Assembly (NCBI GenBank): GCA_007692425.1
Contig: RECG01000006.1
Span: forward strand, 62,001 to 126,000
Direction of reading: 5' to 3'
Length of the DNA stretch: 64,000 nucleotides
From: Acholeplasmataceae bacterium
Lineage (GTDB): Bacteria > Bacillota_I > Bacilli_A > Acholeplasmatales > Acholeplasmataceae
Position 1 is the first letter of the stretch. Each line of letters opens with the position of its first letter. A program made the position numbers and the translations under genes. Under the pieces are notes generated by a model that had not been told where the DNA came from, ran no database searches, and was given only the letters and a program-made list of their open reading frames with translations. Shown here piece after piece: positions 1 to 10,920 of this stretch.

Positions 1-3000
1 GCGGATATATCGCCCATTGAAGGACACAACGGCGATTTGAAGCTCTACTTCGAGGATCATTTCCTATCCGATCCAAAGTACAATGTCCAAGAATCCAAAA
101 AACGCGACGTCAACTATGCAAGAAATCTTTCGGTCAAGGCCAAACTTGAAAACGCCGTGACCGGTGAAGTCAGGGAAGGGCACGTCTTGATGTGTGAAAT
201 TCCCTACATGACACCATCAGGAACATTTGTGATCAATGGCGCTGAACGTGTTGTCGTCTCACAAATCATCCGTTCCGCAGGCGCTTATTTCACAGGAGAA
301 CTCGATAAGAAACTCAACCAGATGAAGTATGCGGCCCAGGTCATTCCGACACGTGGTGCATGGATTGAATACGAGCTCGGTTCAAAAGACATCATGTATG
401 CCAAGCTCGACCGTTCAAAGAAGGTTCCGATGACCACGTTGATGCGTGCACTCGGACTTTCCAAGAAAAAAGACATCCTCGAAGTATTTGGCAGGTCACC
501 GTATTTGGACTCAACCTTCGAGAAAGATGAAACCAAAAACAGCGATGAAGCCATCATCGATCTGTATTCGAAGTTAAGACAAGGGGAAAAAGTCCCTGCC
601 GACGCGGCGCGAGAGTTCATCCGTATGCGTCTTTTTGAGCGTCGTCGCTATGATTTGGCTGCCGTCGGACGCTACAAGTTCAACAAAAAACTTGATGTGT
701 TGGCACGCATCCTGGGGACGTATACCGCCGACGATGTCATCGATCGGGAAACAGGTGAAGTGATTGTCCCTAAAAATACGAAAATCGACAAGGCGGTCAT
801 TCAAAAGCTTAAGGCAAACCGTCATGTGCTTCGCACTGAAATCATTCCCAAAGAAGAGTCATTACAAAACGAGACACCAGATGAAATCATGGCGGTCCGT
901 CTTCCCGATGGCGGCGAAACGCTTTACACCAAAGACAATATCGTCAATCTTAAAACAGGTGAAATCATTCTCGCGAAAAACAGCGAAGTCAATGATGAAG
1001 CGCTTGCCGTTTTACGCCGTAATCGTCAGGCATTGGATGAAAAAGTCATCAAATATTTCTTGGGACGCAACCCTTACGATAAAGAAAAAGAGCGGGAAGG
1101 CGTCATTGTTGAAATGATTGATGTCACCATCAAGGAAACCGCGAAAAACACCGATCGGATCAATTCGATTAAAATACTTGGTAACGATCAACGTGAAACA
1201 CGTGAATACATCACCTTGTCAGACATCGTTGCCAGCATGAGTTATTATCTCAATCTTTATGAAGAGCTCGGTAGCACCGACGACATCGACCATCTTGGTA
1301 ATCGTCGTCTTCGCTTGATTGGCGAACTGCTGAAAAACCAGTTCCGGATCGGACTGGCCCGCGCTGAAAAGAACATCAAAGATAAAATGTCGACGACGAT
1401 CTTCTCCGAGGCGACCATTTCCCAGATTATCAACATGACACCGCTTGCGGGTGCCATCAAGACCTTCTTCGGAAGTTCACAGTTGTCCCAGTTCATGGAC
1501 CAGATCAACCCACTTGCCGAACTGACCCAAAAACGTCGCGTCTCAGCATTGGGAACCGGTGGTCTGGCCCGCGACCGTGCCGGCGTCGAAGTACGTGACG
1601 TCCATAACTCCCACTATGGCAGGGTGTGTCCCATCGAGACACCAGAAGGACCTTCCATTGGTTTGATCAGTTCGTTGTCTACTTATGGCAAGGTCGACCA
1701 ATATGGGTTTATCCAGACGCCATATCTCGTGATTGAGAAGCGTGACGGCAAATCGTTTGTCACTGACAATTATGTCTATTTGACCGCAGATGAGGAATAT
1801 GATGAAATCATTGCCTCGGCGGCATCTTTGCTGGATGATGAAGGATCGTTTGCCGAAGAACGCGTGATTGGACGTCATCGTGGCGAAACCTACATGTTCG
1901 ATGTTGAAGAAGTCACACATATGGACGTCTCACCGAAGCAGATCGTGTCGGTTGCGACCGCCACCATCCCCTTCCTTGAACATGATGATGCGTCACGTGC
2001 CTTGATGGGTGCGAACATGCAGCGTCAGGCCGTACCGCTATTACAGCCGGAAGCGCCGATTGTCGGCACCGGCATCGAATATCGGGCCGCCAAGGATTCC
2101 GGATCAGTGATCGTGTCCACCAATACGGGCTATGTCACTTATGCCGACAGCAAAAAGATTGTCATCACCTCCGAACCCGAACACAAGGTCGTGGTCGGTA
2201 ATACGGAACTCTATAATCCCAAAAAAGGTTTTTCATACGAAAGTGCGAAACTCCTCAATGATTATGGCATGGGCGAGAGCCAGACATATCAGCTGGTCAA
2301 TTTTTTCCGTTCCAACCAGGATACATGCGTGCTTCAAAAGCCGATTGTGTCGGCGGGAGAACTTGTAGATAAAGGCGACATCATCGCTGACGGGCCATCA
2401 ACCCGGAATGGTGAACTTGCCCTTGGACGCAACGTCACCGTCGCTTTCATGACATGGGAAGGTTACAATTATGAAGACGCCATCATCATGAGCGAAGATC
2501 TTGTGCGTGATGACATTTATACCTCTGTCCATATCGATGAATATGAGATTGAAACCCGTGAACTCAAGACCGGAACCGGTCAAGAGGAATTTACCCGTGA
2601 GGTGCCGAACGCAAGTCTTGAATCACTCAAGAATCTTGATGAACGAGGTATTATCACTGCGGGTTCAGAAGTCAAGGAAGGCGACATTCTTGTCGGAAAA
2701 ATCACCCCGAAGGGTGTCTTTGAACCCAGTCCCTCGGAAAAGCTGATTCATGCCGTCATTGGTGAGAAGTCACGTGAATATCGTGATTCATCGCTCCGCG
2801 TGCCACATGGCGGTGGCGGGATTGTGCAAAGTGTCCAGACATTGACCAAGAAAGAAGGCGTCCTACCCAGCGGCGTCAACGAATCCGTGCGCGTTTATGT
2901 TGCCAAGAAGCGCAAGATTTCCGAAGGCGACAAAATGGCCGGTCGTCATGGCAACAAAGGCGTCATCTCAAAAATTCTACCAAGAGAAGACATGCCTCAT

Positions 3001-3675
3001 ATGGCAGATGGGACACCGATTGACATCATGCTCAATCCTTTGGGTGTGCCATCACGTATGAACATCGGCCAGATTTTGGAAATCCATCTGGGCATTGCAG
3101 CCCAAAAGCTCGGTGTCAAGATTGCCACCCCTGTTTTTGATGGTGTCGATGATTCCGAACTCAAAGAAATCATGGCAGAAGCCGGCATCGAACCGGACGG
3201 CAAAACCGTCCTTTATGACGGCCGGACCGGCGAACCGTTTAAAAACCGGATTTCGGTCGGCGTCATGTACATGATCAAACTGTCTCACATGGTTGATGAC
3301 AAACTGCATGCCAGAAGTGTCGGTCCCTACACGCTTGTCACCCAGCAACCTATGGGCGGCAAGGCGCAAAACGGTGGACAACGATTCGGCGAAATGGAAG
3401 TGTGGGCCCTCTATGCTTATGGTGCCGCGCATACCCTTCAAGAAATGCTCACCGTCAAATCGGACGACATGCTCGGCCGTAACAAGGTCTATAGTGCCAT
3501 CACACATGACAAACCGATTCCGACAGCCAGCATACCTGAATCATTCAGGGTGTTGACGCGTGAACTTCAGGCACTTGGTCTATATGTTGAACTGATTGAT
3601 GCGATCACAGGCGAAAATGAAGCTGTCAAATCGCTTGTCGATCATTCGCGTCCCCGCTTCAGAGGAGGTTTCTAA
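1..3675 (+). CDS. rpoB: RNA polymerase subunit beta (5' end outside window)
   Basis: Catalytic beta subunit of RNA polymerase. The reading frame is open from base 1 ([17 protein letters not shown]) and matches beta from roughly residue 60-70 of the family onward, so the start codon lies upstream; 1224 residues are present. Recognisable blocks are [15 protein letters not shown], the rifampicin cluster [60 protein letters not shown] and the C-terminal [19 protein letters not shown]. The rifampicin cluster reads LTQKRR where E. coli has ITHKRR, so the residue equivalent to His526 is Gln (codon 1528-1530). The stop and the rpoC start overlap by one base (TAATG), with the ribosome site AGAGGAGG at 3661-3668, which implies translational coupling. 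Identification is secure. Confidence 0.99.
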   Translation, partial: ADISPIEGHNGDLKLYFEDHFLSDPKYNVQESKKRDVNYARNLSVKAKLENAVTGEVREGHVLMCEIPYMTPSGTFVINGAERVVVSQIIRSAGAYFTGELDKKLNQMKYAAQVIPTRGAWIEYELGSKDIMYAKLDRSKKVPMTTLMRALGLSKKKDILEVFGRSPYLDSTFEKDETKNSDEAIIDLYSKLRQGEKVPADAAREFIRMRLFERRRYDLAAVGRYKFNKKLDVLARILGTYTADDVIDRETGEVIVPKNTKIDKAVIQKLKANRHVLRTEIIPKEESLQNETPDEIMAVRLPDGGETLYTKDNIVNLKTGEIILAKNSEVNDEALAVLRRNRQALDEKVIKYFLGRNPYDKEKEREGVIVEMIDVTIKETAKNTDRINSIKILGNDQRETREYITLSDIVASMSYYLNLYEELGSTDDIDHLGNRRLRLIGELLKNQFRIGLARAEKNIKDKMSTTIFSEATISQIINMTPLAGAIKTFFGSSQLSQFMDQINPLAELTQKRRVSALGTGGLARDRAGVEVRDVHNSHYGRVCPIETPEGPSIGLISSLSTYGKVDQYGFIQTPYLVIEKRDGKSFVTDNYVYLTADEEYDEIIASAASLLDDEGSFAEERVIGRHRGETYMFDVEEVTHMDVSPKQIVSVATATIPFLEHDDASRALMGANMQRQAVPLLQPEAPIVGTGIEYRAAKDSGSVIVSTNTGYVTYADSKKIVITSEPEHKVVVGNTELYNPKKGFSYESAKLLNDYGMGESQTYQLVNFFRSNQDTCVLQKPIVSAGELVDKGDIIADGPSTRNGELALGRNVTVAFMTWEGYNYEDAIIMSEDLVRDDIYTSVHIDEYEIETRELKTGTGQEEFTREVPNASLESLKNLDERGIITAGSEVKEGDILVGKITPKGVFEPSPSEKLIHAVIGEKSREYRDSSLRVPHGGGGIVQSVQTLTKKEGVLPSGVNESVRVYVAKKRKISEGDKMAGRHGNKGVISKILPREDMPHMADGTPIDIMLNPLGVPSRMNIGQILEIHLGIAAQKLGVKIATPVFDGVDDSELKEIMAEAGIEPDGKTVLYDGRTGEPFKNRISVGVMYMIKLSHMVDDKLHARSVGPYTLVTQQPMGGKAQNGGQRFGEMEVWALYAYGAAHTLQEMLTVKSDDMLGRNKVYSAITHDKPIPTASIPESFRVLTRELQALGLYVELIDAITGENEAVKSLVDHSRPRFRGGF

Positions 3676-6600
3676 TGGCAAAAGAAAAATTGACATTGCA
3701 TGTCGAATCACTCAAGCTCTCTGAAGAAGCACTCAAATCGCTCAAGCTTTCAGGGATTGACCAGCTCGAAGATTTCAACACCTTCAACCTCAAAGAACTC
3801 AGCATGTTGTTGGGCGACAGTTTTGAGGAAATCAAGTCGGTCTTGCGTCGCTATGCCTTGCCGCGCGGTCTCGATAACTTGAATCTTGGCGATGAAGTCG
3901 TCGAAATCCTTCAAAAGGCGAATATCGCGGATTTAAAAGCATTGCTCGAATATGACAGACATGATCTTTATCATTTGTTTGAAGATGATGCGCTGTTACG
4001 CCAGGAAATCAATGAACTGCTTGTGCTTTATGGTTTTGATCCTTTGAAAGAACATGTTCATGTTCCAGAGGCGGCCATTTTTGAAGAGGAAGGCGTTGAT
4101 GCGTTGGACATCGATTTGTCCGAACGCATCCAACGGCATGTCCAACCCATCCGTAAAGGTTATGGCAGCCGGACATTCAGTCATTTGAAAATCCGCTTGG
4201 CATCGCCAGATGAAATCAGACAATGGTCCTATGGTGAAGTCAAAACCCATGAAACCATCAATTATCGCACTTCCAAACCGGAAGAAGGCGGTTTGTTCTG
4301 TGAGCGTATTTTCGGTCCCACACGTGATTATCAATGTGCTTGTGGTAAAAAACAAAGCGGCAACAAAGGCATGGAATGTAAGAAATGTGGCATTGAAATC
4401 ACCGAATCAAAAGTGCGTCGCGAACGGATGGGCCATATTGAACTCGAAGCACCGGTCGTCCATACATGGTATTTGAAAAACACACCGTCACGACTGGCGA
4501 TTTTGCTCGGTATCCCGACCAAAGCGCTTGAAAACGTGGTCTATCAGGCTTCTTATATCGTGACCGATCCAGGCACCGCACCATTGGCTAAAAAACAAAT
4601 TTTGAGTGAACAGGAACACAGTGAACTCGAACCGTATTTTGGTAAATTCACAGCCCTTACCGGTGCGGAAGCCGTCAAAAAATTATTGCAGGAACTCGAC
4701 CTTGACAAAGAGGTCAAGTCTTTACGCCGTAAGCTCAAGACGAGCTCGAAACAAAAACGCGACCGCATCATCAAACGTTTGCAGGTTGTTGAAGACTTCA
4801 ACAATTCCGACAACAAGCCGGAATGGATGGTCATGGATGTCATCCCGGTCATTCCACCGGATTTACGTCCGATGGTCGCCTTGGATGGCGGACGTTTCGC
4901 CACCACCGACTTAAATGATTTATACAGACGTATTCTTAACCGTAACAACCGCTTGAAAAAACAAAAAGAGCAAATGGCGCCAAGCTTGATCACCAAGAAC
5001 GAGAAACGTATGTTGCAAGAAGCGGTCGATGCGCTCTTTGACAACGCCAAACGCGGTAAGAAAGCCGCCGTTGAACGCAACCGCCACTTGAAATCGTTGT
5101 CTGACATGTTGAGAGGGAAACAAGGACGTTTCCGTCAAAACCTGCTTGGGAAACGGGTTGACTACTCGGGCCGTTCCGTCATCATCGTCGGGCCGGACCT
5201 TGAGATGTATCAATGCGGGATTCCCCGCGAAATGGCCATCATCCTGTTCAAACCGTTCGTGTTGCGTGAACTACAAAAAATGTCCGGATTTGAAACCAAC
5301 ATCAAGAAAAACGCCAACAGCAAATACGACAAAATGGATGATGATGTCTGGGCCGCCTTGGACAAGGTCGTCAAAGAACACCCTGTGCTTTTGAACCGCG
5401 CACCGACCTTGCACCGCTTGGGCATCCAGGCATTTGAACCCAAATTGATTGATGGCAAGGCCATCCGCCTGCATCCGCTCGTCACACCGGCATTCAATGC
5501 CGATTTTGACGGCGACCAGATGGCGGTTCACGTGCCGTTATCGTATGAAGCACAGGCCGAAGCACGTCTTTTGATGCTGGCTTCCAACAACATCTTGAAT
5601 CCGAAAGACGGCAAACCGGTCGTCACACCCTCGCAAGACATGGTGCTTGGCAACTACTATCTGACCATTGAGGAACCGCTTGAAAGAAACAACTTCAACG
5701 GATACCTGTCTCAAGATCGGATGGATACCCACAAGCACACCCACCGCAACGAGTTTCATTTCTTCACGAATTTTGAAGAAGCCCAGCTCGCATACCAACA
5801 TGATGAAATCGGTCTGCATACACGCATCATCGTCGACCCCAGATCGATCAACCAGACATTCACTGAAGAACAAAGGAACATGTATCTTGTCACCACGCTC
5901 GGTAAAATGATTTTCAACCGCATCCTGCCGACATCGTTCCCCTATCTCAATGAACCCGAATTGGATAATCTTGAAAACAAGACACCGGACAAATATTTCA
6001 TTGCCAAAGGTCAAAACCCGAAAACAGCATTGAAAAAAGTACCGGTTCCCCAACCGTTCAAGAAAAGGTTCCTGTCACAGATCATCGCCCAGGTCTTCAA
6101 GGATCTTCACATCAGTGAGACCTCGAAGATGCTCGACAGACTGAAAGATCTCGGGTTTAAATATTCAACCGTCGCCGGCATCACGGTTTCATTTGCCGAT
6201 ATCACGGTTTATAGCAAGAAGGATGAAGTCATCGAAACAACCACCAAGGAAATCAATCAGATTATTGAATGGTATGAGGATGGCATGTTGACTGATGACG
6301 AGCGTAAAAAACTGATCATCGGGCAATGGAAGAAAGCCCGCGATGACATCCAAAAAGGACTCATGGGCGAATTTGATGAAGACAATAATATTTACATGAT
6401 GAGTGATTCCGGGGCCCGCGGTAATGCTTCCAACTTTGCCCAGTTGGCAGGTATGCGAGGCTTGATGAATAACCCGAAAGGTGACATCATCGAAGTGCCG
6501 GTCCAGGCATCCTTCCGTGAAGGCTTATCCGTTTCCGAGTTCTTTATCTCCACGCACGGTGCCCGCAAAGGCTCGACTGATACCGCGCTTAAAACAGCCG

Positions 6601-7829
6601 AGTCAGGCTATTTGACAAGGCGTTTGGTCGATGTCAGCCAGGATGTGATTGTGATTGAAGAAGATTGTGGAACTGAAAAAGGCATCACCATGCATCCAAT
6701 CGAGGAAGATTCGAAAGAAATCGTGCCATTGGCGGATCGTATCGTGGGACGCTTTGCCAGCAAGGATGTCATCATTCCCAAAACCAAACAAGTCTTGGTC
6801 AAACGCAACGAACTGATCACCGAAGAAATCGCTGCCCAAATCACTAAATACAACATTGAATCCGTTGAGATCCGCAGCAACCTGACCTGCAATTCCGACA
6901 ATGGTGTCTGTGCCAAATGTTACGGACGCAATCTCGCCACCAACACACGTGTCGAAGTCGGTGAGGCGGTCGGTGTCGTGGCTGCCCAATCCATCGGTGA
7001 ACCGGGCACACAGTTGACGATGAGAACCTTCCATACGGGAGGCGTCGCTTCAGCATCCGATATCACACAAGGTCTGCCCCGTATCCAGGAACTTTTCGAG
7101 GCACGCAAGCCCAAGGGTCAGGCAGTCCTCAACGAATACGAAGGCAAGATCAAGTCTATTGAACGTCAACGAAGCGGACATAGCATCATCAACATCGATG
7201 TCAATATCAAGGGCAGTCAGCAAACCAAAGAATATCCTGTCGATCCCAATGTCGAAATCATCGTCAAGAAGGGCATGACAGTTCGAGCAGGTGAACGATT
7301 GACCCATGGTTCGATCAATCCCAAAGAATTATTGAGGGTGAAATCAACCGAAGCAGCCGCAGACTATATCTTGAAGGAAGTTCAAAAAGTATACCGTGCC
7401 CAAGGTGTTGAAATCAGCGACAAGCACATCGAGTTGATCATCAGACAGATGCTCAGGCGTCTGAATGTGGTGACCGAAGGCGATACGGACTTGTTGCCGG
7501 GGACGGAAGTCTCCATCGCCGAGTTCAAACGCGCCAACAAGAAAGCATTCAAGGAAGGCAAACGACCCGCCGTCGGACGCGCCATCCTGCTCGGCATCAC
7601 ACGCGCATCCTTACGGAGTGATTCATTCTTGTCAGCCGCATCCTTCCAGGAAACCACCAGGATTCTGACCGATGCCGCCATCAAAGGCAAGACCGATGAA
7701 TTGCACGGCTTGAAGGAAAACGTCATCATTGGCGGACTGATTCCGGCCGGAACAGGCATCTTGAGGGAATCAGCCTTTGAATATGACCGACAAAACACGT
7801 ATACCGAAGAAGAAGAGATAGAGTATTGA
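3675..7829 (+). CDS. rpoC: RNA polymerase subunit beta' with N-terminal alpha-CTD-like extension
   Basis: Catalytic beta' subunit, 1384 residues. Canonical features are the first zinc site C221-x-C223...C235-x2-C238, the active-site motif NADFDGD (residues 608-614, Mg2+-binding aspartates), the bridge-helix/trigger region ([32 protein letters not shown]), a second Cys cluster ([13 protein letters not shown]) and the downstream [17 protein letters not shown]. In E. coli the first zinc cysteine is residue 70, so about 150 extra residues precede the normal beta' start. These contain two similar helix-hairpin-helix-like units, about residues 8-62 ([20 protein letters not shown]) and 68-124. They resemble the RNA polymerase alpha C-terminal domain pattern 'L-S-x-R-x-x-N-x-L-K-x-x-G-I-x-T-V-x-D-L'. 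An acidic linker follows, then conventional beta' sequence from about residue 157. The start is fixed by TAATG coupling to rpoB and the upstream AGAGGAGG. Confidence 0.98.
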   Translation: MAKEKLTLHVESLKLSEEALKSLKLSGIDQLEDFNTFNLKELSMLLGDSFEEIKSVLRRYALPRGLDNLNLGDEVVEILQKANIADLKALLEYDRHDLYHLFEDDALLRQEINELLVLYGFDPLKEHVHVPEAAIFEEEGVDALDIDLSERIQRHVQPIRKGYGSRTFSHLKIRLASPDEIRQWSYGEVKTHETINYRTSKPEEGGLFCERIFGPTRDYQCACGKKQSGNKGMECKKCGIEITESKVRRERMGHIELEAPVVHTWYLKNTPSRLAILLGIPTKALENVVYQASYIVTDPGTAPLAKKQILSEQEHSELEPYFGKFTALTGAEAVKKLLQELDLDKEVKSLRRKLKTSSKQKRDRIIKRLQVVEDFNNSDNKPEWMVMDVIPVIPPDLRPMVALDGGRFATTDLNDLYRRILNRNNRLKKQKEQMAPSLITKNEKRMLQEAVDALFDNAKRGKKAAVERNRHLKSLSDMLRGKQGRFRQNLLGKRVDYSGRSVIIVGPDLEMYQCGIPREMAIILFKPFVLRELQKMSGFETNIKKNANSKYDKMDDDVWAALDKVVKEHPVLLNRAPTLHRLGIQAFEPKLIDGKAIRLHPLVTPAFNADFDGDQMAVHVPLSYEAQAEARLLMLASNNILNPKDGKPVVTPSQDMVLGNYYLTIEEPLERNNFNGYLSQDRMDTHKHTHRNEFHFFTNFEEAQLAYQHDEIGLHTRIIVDPRSINQTFTEEQRNMYLVTTLGKMIFNRILPTSFPYLNEPELDNLENKTPDKYFIAKGQNPKTALKKVPVPQPFKKRFLSQIIAQVFKDLHISETSKMLDRLKDLGFKYSTVAGITVSFADITVYSKKDEVIETTTKEINQIIEWYEDGMLTDDERKKLIIGQWKKARDDIQKGLMGEFDEDNNIYMMSDSGARGNASNFAQLAGMRGLMNNPKGDIIEVPVQASFREGLSVSEFFISTHGARKGSTDTALKTAESGYLTRRLVDVSQDVIVIEEDCGTEKGITMHPIEEDSKEIVPLADRIVGRFASKDVIIPKTKQVLVKRNELITEEIAAQITKYNIESVEIRSNLTCNSDNGVCAKCYGRNLATNTRVEVGEAVGVVAAQSIGEPGTQLTMRTFHTGGVASASDITQGLPRIQELFEARKPKGQAVLNEYEGKIKSIERQRSGHSIINIDVNIKGSQQTKEYPVDPNVEIIVKKGMTVRAGERLTHGSINPKELLRVKSTEAAADYILKEVQKVYRAQGVEISDKHIELIIRQMLRRLNVVTEGDTDLLPGTEVSIAEFKRANKKAFKEGKRPAVGRAILLGITRASLRSDSFLSAASFQETTRILTDAAIKGKTDELHGLKENVIIGGLIPAGTGILRESAFEYDRQNTYTEEEEIEY

Positions 7830-7841
7830 TTGATGTTATCA

Positions 7842-7875
7842 AACAAGGCGATGGTCATGCATTGCCTTGTTTTTT
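7842..7875 (+). terminator. Intrinsic terminator of rpoBC
   Basis: AACAAGGC at 7842-7849 pairs with GCCTTGTT at 7864-7871 and runs into a T tract. It lies 13 bases after the rpoC stop. Confidence 0.85.
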
Positions 7876-7932
7876 ATTGGCATATGTCATGCGTAAACTT
7901 GTCGAAACACAACACGCTTCATTCGTTGACTA

Positions 7933-7941
7933 TGTTATAAT
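7933..7941 (+). promoter_or_regulatory. Extended -10 promoter for the K+ channel gene
   Basis: TGTTATAAT is a perfect extended -10 (TGn + TATAAT at 7936-7941), 30 bases before the chosen ATG. No convincing -35 is present at 17 bases; TTGACT at 7925 is too close to serve. Confidence 0.6.
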
Positions 7942-7970
7942 AAAGGCATCAAAGCAAGGAAGTGGCAGAC

Positions 7971-8993
7971 ATGTTGGAAGTCAAAACCATCAAAATCAGT
8001 AAACTCTTGATCTGGCTGTTGGTGATTATTTTCATCATCATCTCAGCCAGTATCGTCTACATGATTTTACTCAATGTGTCATTCTTGGATGGGTTATATA
8101 TGACCATCATCACTATTTCAACCGTGGGTTATCAGGAAGTTGGAGAGATGACGCCTGCAGCCAAAATATTTTCAATCAGCTTGATTCTGGTAAGTGTCGG
8201 TACGATTGGTTTTCTGGTTTCCAATGTCATCAGGTTTTTCAACGAAAGCAATATCAATGAAGCGTGGAGGAGAAATAAGATGGATAAACAGATCGCGCAA
8301 ATGACCAACCACATCATCATTTGTGGTGCAGGTGAAACCGGCATTCACATCGTCAAACAATTTAAGAAACGGCAAATTGAGTTTGTCGTGATTGACCTTG
8401 ATCAGGATGCAACCGAAACCTTGAAAGAAATGAATGTACCGCATTTATATGATGATGCGACAAAAGAAGAGGTGCTGGTTGCCGCTGGCGTCAAACAAGC
8501 GCGCGGATTGATCTCCTCATTGGCCAAAGATGCTGACAATGTCTTCGTCGTTCTCACCGCCCGTGAATTGAATCCAAGCTTGCATATTGTGGCACGCTCA
8601 CATGAGGAACAGTCTCATAAAAAACTGAAAATAGCAGGTGCGAACAACACGGTGAGCCCCAATGAAATGGGGGGCAGAAAAATGGCTTCGATGATGCTAA
8701 AACCGACATTGTCACATTTCATGGATCACATCATTGATACCAAGGACATGTCTATCGACATGGAGGAAGTCACCATTCACGAGTTTTCTGAGTTGTGCAA
8801 AAAAACGCTTCGTGAAGCGAAGATATCAGAGAAAACAGGGTTAATTGTCCTCGCCATCCGAAGGGATGATGTGGAAACCTTTATATTCAATCCTAATGCT
8901 GAGGAAAAACTGAGACCTGATGACAAAATGATTGTCGTCGGTGAAAAAGAGCAAATCAACAAGCTAAAAGAACTGGCCAAGGATCATGTCTGA
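7971..8993 (+). CDS. Two-TM potassium channel with RCK/TrkA domains
   Basis: Predicted ligand-gated K+ channel of the MthK/YugO type, 340 residues. A hydrophobic helix (about residues 11-33) is followed by a pore loop with selectivity filter TVGY in TISTVGYQEVG and a second helix (SISLILVSVGTIGFLVSNVI). The cytosolic part starts with a Rossmann RCK/TrkA-N domain (IIICGAGETGIHIVKQF, with the GxGxxG loop and acidic strand-2 end VIDLD) and ends with a TrkA-C-like domain (about residues 250-340). I prefer ATG 7971 over an in-frame GTG at 7962, because AAGGA at 7956-7960 sits 10 bases before the ATG but only one base before the GTG. In other bacteria such channels can respond to Ca2+, nucleotides or c-di-AMP; the ligand here is unknown. 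A gdpP homologue at 27 kb would degrade c-di-AMP. The end overlaps psuK by 8 bases. Confidence 0.9.
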   Translation: MLEVKTIKISKLLIWLLVIIFIIISASIVYMILLNVSFLDGLYMTIITISTVGYQEVGEMTPAAKIFSISLILVSVGTIGFLVSNVIRFFNESNINEAWRRNKMDKQIAQMTNHIIICGAGETGIHIVKQFKKRQIEFVVIDLDQDATETLKEMNVPHLYDDATKEEVLVAAGVKQARGLISSLAKDADNVFVVLTARELNPSLHIVARSHEEQSHKKLKIAGANNTVSPNEMGGRKMASMMLKPTLSHFMDHIIDTKDMSIDMEEVTIHEFSELCKKTLREAKISEKTGLIVLAIRRDDVETFIFNPNAEEKLRPDDKMIVVGEKEQINKLKELAKDHV

Positions 8994-9888
8994 TATCGTC
9001 TTGATTGGCGGGGCGAACATTGATGTCTTTGCCTTGCCCAAAACAACGCTCAGACTCGGGGATTCGAACCCCGGAACAATCAAGCGCTCCTATGGTGGCG
9101 TGGGAAGAAACATTGCCGAGAATCTGGCGAGATTGGACATGAAACCGACGCTCGTTACGGTCGTTGGACGAGATGTTGAAGGTCAAGCACTGGTTCGTCA
9201 CGGACAATCCATCGGCATTTCCTTCGATGTCGTGTATACCGATGACACACCGATGTATCTTGCTGTTGTCAATACTGATGGCGACATGGCGGTTGCTGTT
9301 GCGGCCATGGACGGATTCAATGCGCTTGATGTCAGCGAAATGAAAAAGCGAGAAGACATCATCAAACAAGCCAAACTTTTGTTTCTCGATACGAATATGG
9401 AAGAGCAAGTCATGTCTTATGTGCTCAACACATGCACGGCACCTGTTTATGTGGACGTCATTTCAGCACACAAAGCCAAAAAAATCATGCCTCATCTCGA
9501 TCAGATCCACACGTTGAAAATGAATCAAATGGAAGCGACGTTTTTAAGTGGATTTACCCGTTTTGATGCATTAGGACTTGTTGAAATTGGTCGTTTTTTT
9601 ATAGAACGTGGTGTCAAAGAAATCTTCATCACACTTGGTGATCGAGGCATTTTCCACATGGATGACCGCCATCATGAATGGCGCCAAACCAAACAGATAG
9701 AAGTCGTGAATGCCACAGGCGCCGGCGATGCCTTTCTAGCAGGTGTCATTTATGCGCGGATGACGGGAAAGGAACCACTTTCCTATGGACATGCCGCAGC
9801 CATGTTGACATTGTCGTCCCCAGAAGCCGTATCATCACACATGAGCGTCGACGCACTCGACAGACTGATCAAGGAGCTGGAATCATGA
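8986..9888 (+). CDS. psuK: Pseudouridine kinase (PfkB family)
   Basis: PfkB/ribokinase-fold sugar kinase, 300 residues. The N-terminal substrate-binding signature is GGVGRNIAENLARL and the C-terminal PfkB signature is NATGAGDAFLAG, whose GAGD forms the anion hole and catalytic base. PfkB members are hard to assign alone. The four-base ATGA overlap with a clear pseudouridine-5'-phosphate glycosidase gene downstream makes pseudouridine kinase the best call: pseudouridine + ATP to pseudouridine 5'-phosphate. The pair would salvage pseudouridine from RNA turnover into uracil and ribose 5-phosphate, and upp at 34.6 kb could recapture the uracil. The start overlaps the end of the K+ channel gene. 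Confidence 0.85.
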   Translation: MSDIVLIGGANIDVFALPKTTLRLGDSNPGTIKRSYGGVGRNIAENLARLDMKPTLVTVVGRDVEGQALVRHGQSIGISFDVVYTDDTPMYLAVVNTDGDMAVAVAAMDGFNALDVSEMKKREDIIKQAKLLFLDTNMEEQVMSYVLNTCTAPVYVDVISAHKAKKIMPHLDQIHTLKMNQMEATFLSGFTRFDALGLVEIGRFFIERGVKEIFITLGDRGIFHMDDRHHEWRQTKQIEVVNATGAGDAFLAGVIYARMTGKEPLSYGHAAAMLTLSSPEAVSSHMSVDALDRLIKELES

Positions 9889-10796
9889 ACCCTTATCTTC
9901 ATCTCATGCCTGAAGTACGTGAAGCCCTGGCAGCTGGAAAACCGGTTGTCGCACTCGAATCTACCATCATTTCACACGGCATGCCGTACCCTGAAAATCT
10001 GAATATGGCCAAACATGTCGAGACCATCATCCGCGAAGCGGGCGCCATCCCGGCAACCATTGCCATCATCAACGGCATTATCAAGGTGGGTCTTGACGAT
10101 GATGACCTCTTGCTTCTTTCAAAAAGTCAGGACATCATGAAAGTCTCCAAAAGAGATCTTGGCTATGTCTTGTCAAAACAACAACATGGCGCGACCACGG
10201 TTTCCGCCACCATGTTGATCGCCGCCATGGCCGGCATCAGCGTTTTTGCCACGGGCGGTATCGGCGGGGTGCACCGCAACGCACCGGAAACATTCGATAT
10301 TTCAAGAGATCTTGAAGAACTGGCCCAAGTGGAAGTCTGTGTCGTGTGTGCAGGCGCCAAATCCATTCTCGATCTTGGCTTGACGCTTGAATTTCTGGAA
10401 ACAAAAGGGGTTGAAATCATCGGTTATCAAACCAATGAACTCCCCGCCTTCTATACGCGCACCAGTGGACATCAACTTGACTTGAGATTGGATTCCGCTG
10501 CTGAAATCGCCCGACTCATGCAGGCCAAATGGTCGCTTGGGTTGACAGGGGGCATCGTGGTTGCCAATCCGATTCCGGCCGCTCATGAGATGGATGCCGA
10601 TTTTATCAATCATCTCATCGATCAGGCTACTGCAGCGGCCGGGAAACAAGACATCAAAGGCAAGGCATTGACACCTTTCCTGCTATCCTGGATCAAAGAA
10701 AACAGCAAAGGGGCCAGTTTGAAAGCCAACCTGGAACTGATGTTCGCCAATGCCAGACTGGCCGCAGACATTGCCGTCGCCCACAGCAAACTTTGA
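9885..10796 (+). CDS. psuG: Pseudouridine-5'-phosphate glycosidase
   Basis: 303 residues. Cleaves the C-glycosidic bond of pseudouridine 5'-phosphate to uracil and ribose 5-phosphate, a Mn2+-dependent lyase-type reaction. Diagnostic blocks are ALESTIISHGMPYPEN near the N-terminus, ISVFATGGIGGVHR, the lysine-containing VCAGAKSILDLG, and IVVANPIPAAHE. Length and domain order match the family. ATG 9885 overlaps the psuK stop (ATGA), so a longer upstream extension in the same frame is rejected. No terminator is visible downstream. Confidence 0.95.
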   Translation: MNPYLHLMPEVREALAAGKPVVALESTIISHGMPYPENLNMAKHVETIIREAGAIPATIAIINGIIKVGLDDDDLLLLSKSQDIMKVSKRDLGYVLSKQQHGATTVSATMLIAAMAGISVFATGGIGGVHRNAPETFDISRDLEELAQVEVCVVCAGAKSILDLGLTLEFLETKGVEIIGYQTNELPAFYTRTSGHQLDLRLDSAAEIARLMQAKWSLGLTGGIVVANPIPAAHEMDADFINHLIDQATAAAGKQDIKGKALTPFLLSWIKENSKGASLKANLELMFANARLAADIAVAHSKL

Positions 10797-10862
10797 TGTT
10801 GCCTACACGTGTGTCAGCGGACATGTCATGTCGTCACTTGGCGAGATTGGTATGCCCGGTTG

Positions 10863-10890
10863 TTGAGATGTCGCGAAACTATTGTATAAT
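10863..10890 (+). promoter_or_regulatory. Promoter of the kinase/vWA/PP2C cluster
   Basis: TTGAGA at 10863-10868, 16-base spacer, TATAAT at 10885-10890 preceded directly by TG. It lies 31 bases before the first gene of the six-gene cluster, and I see no other promoter until 16.86 kb. The cluster therefore has its own sigma-A-type promoter. Confidence 0.75.
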
Positions 10891-10920
10891 CTATATATAG
10901 CAAACCTAGGAGTCCATGCG

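Noticed and set aside
3052-3507. Long minus-strand ORFs opposite rpoB and other core genes
   Set aside because: They mirror the codon structure of highly conserved plus-strand genes and show no independent protein features.
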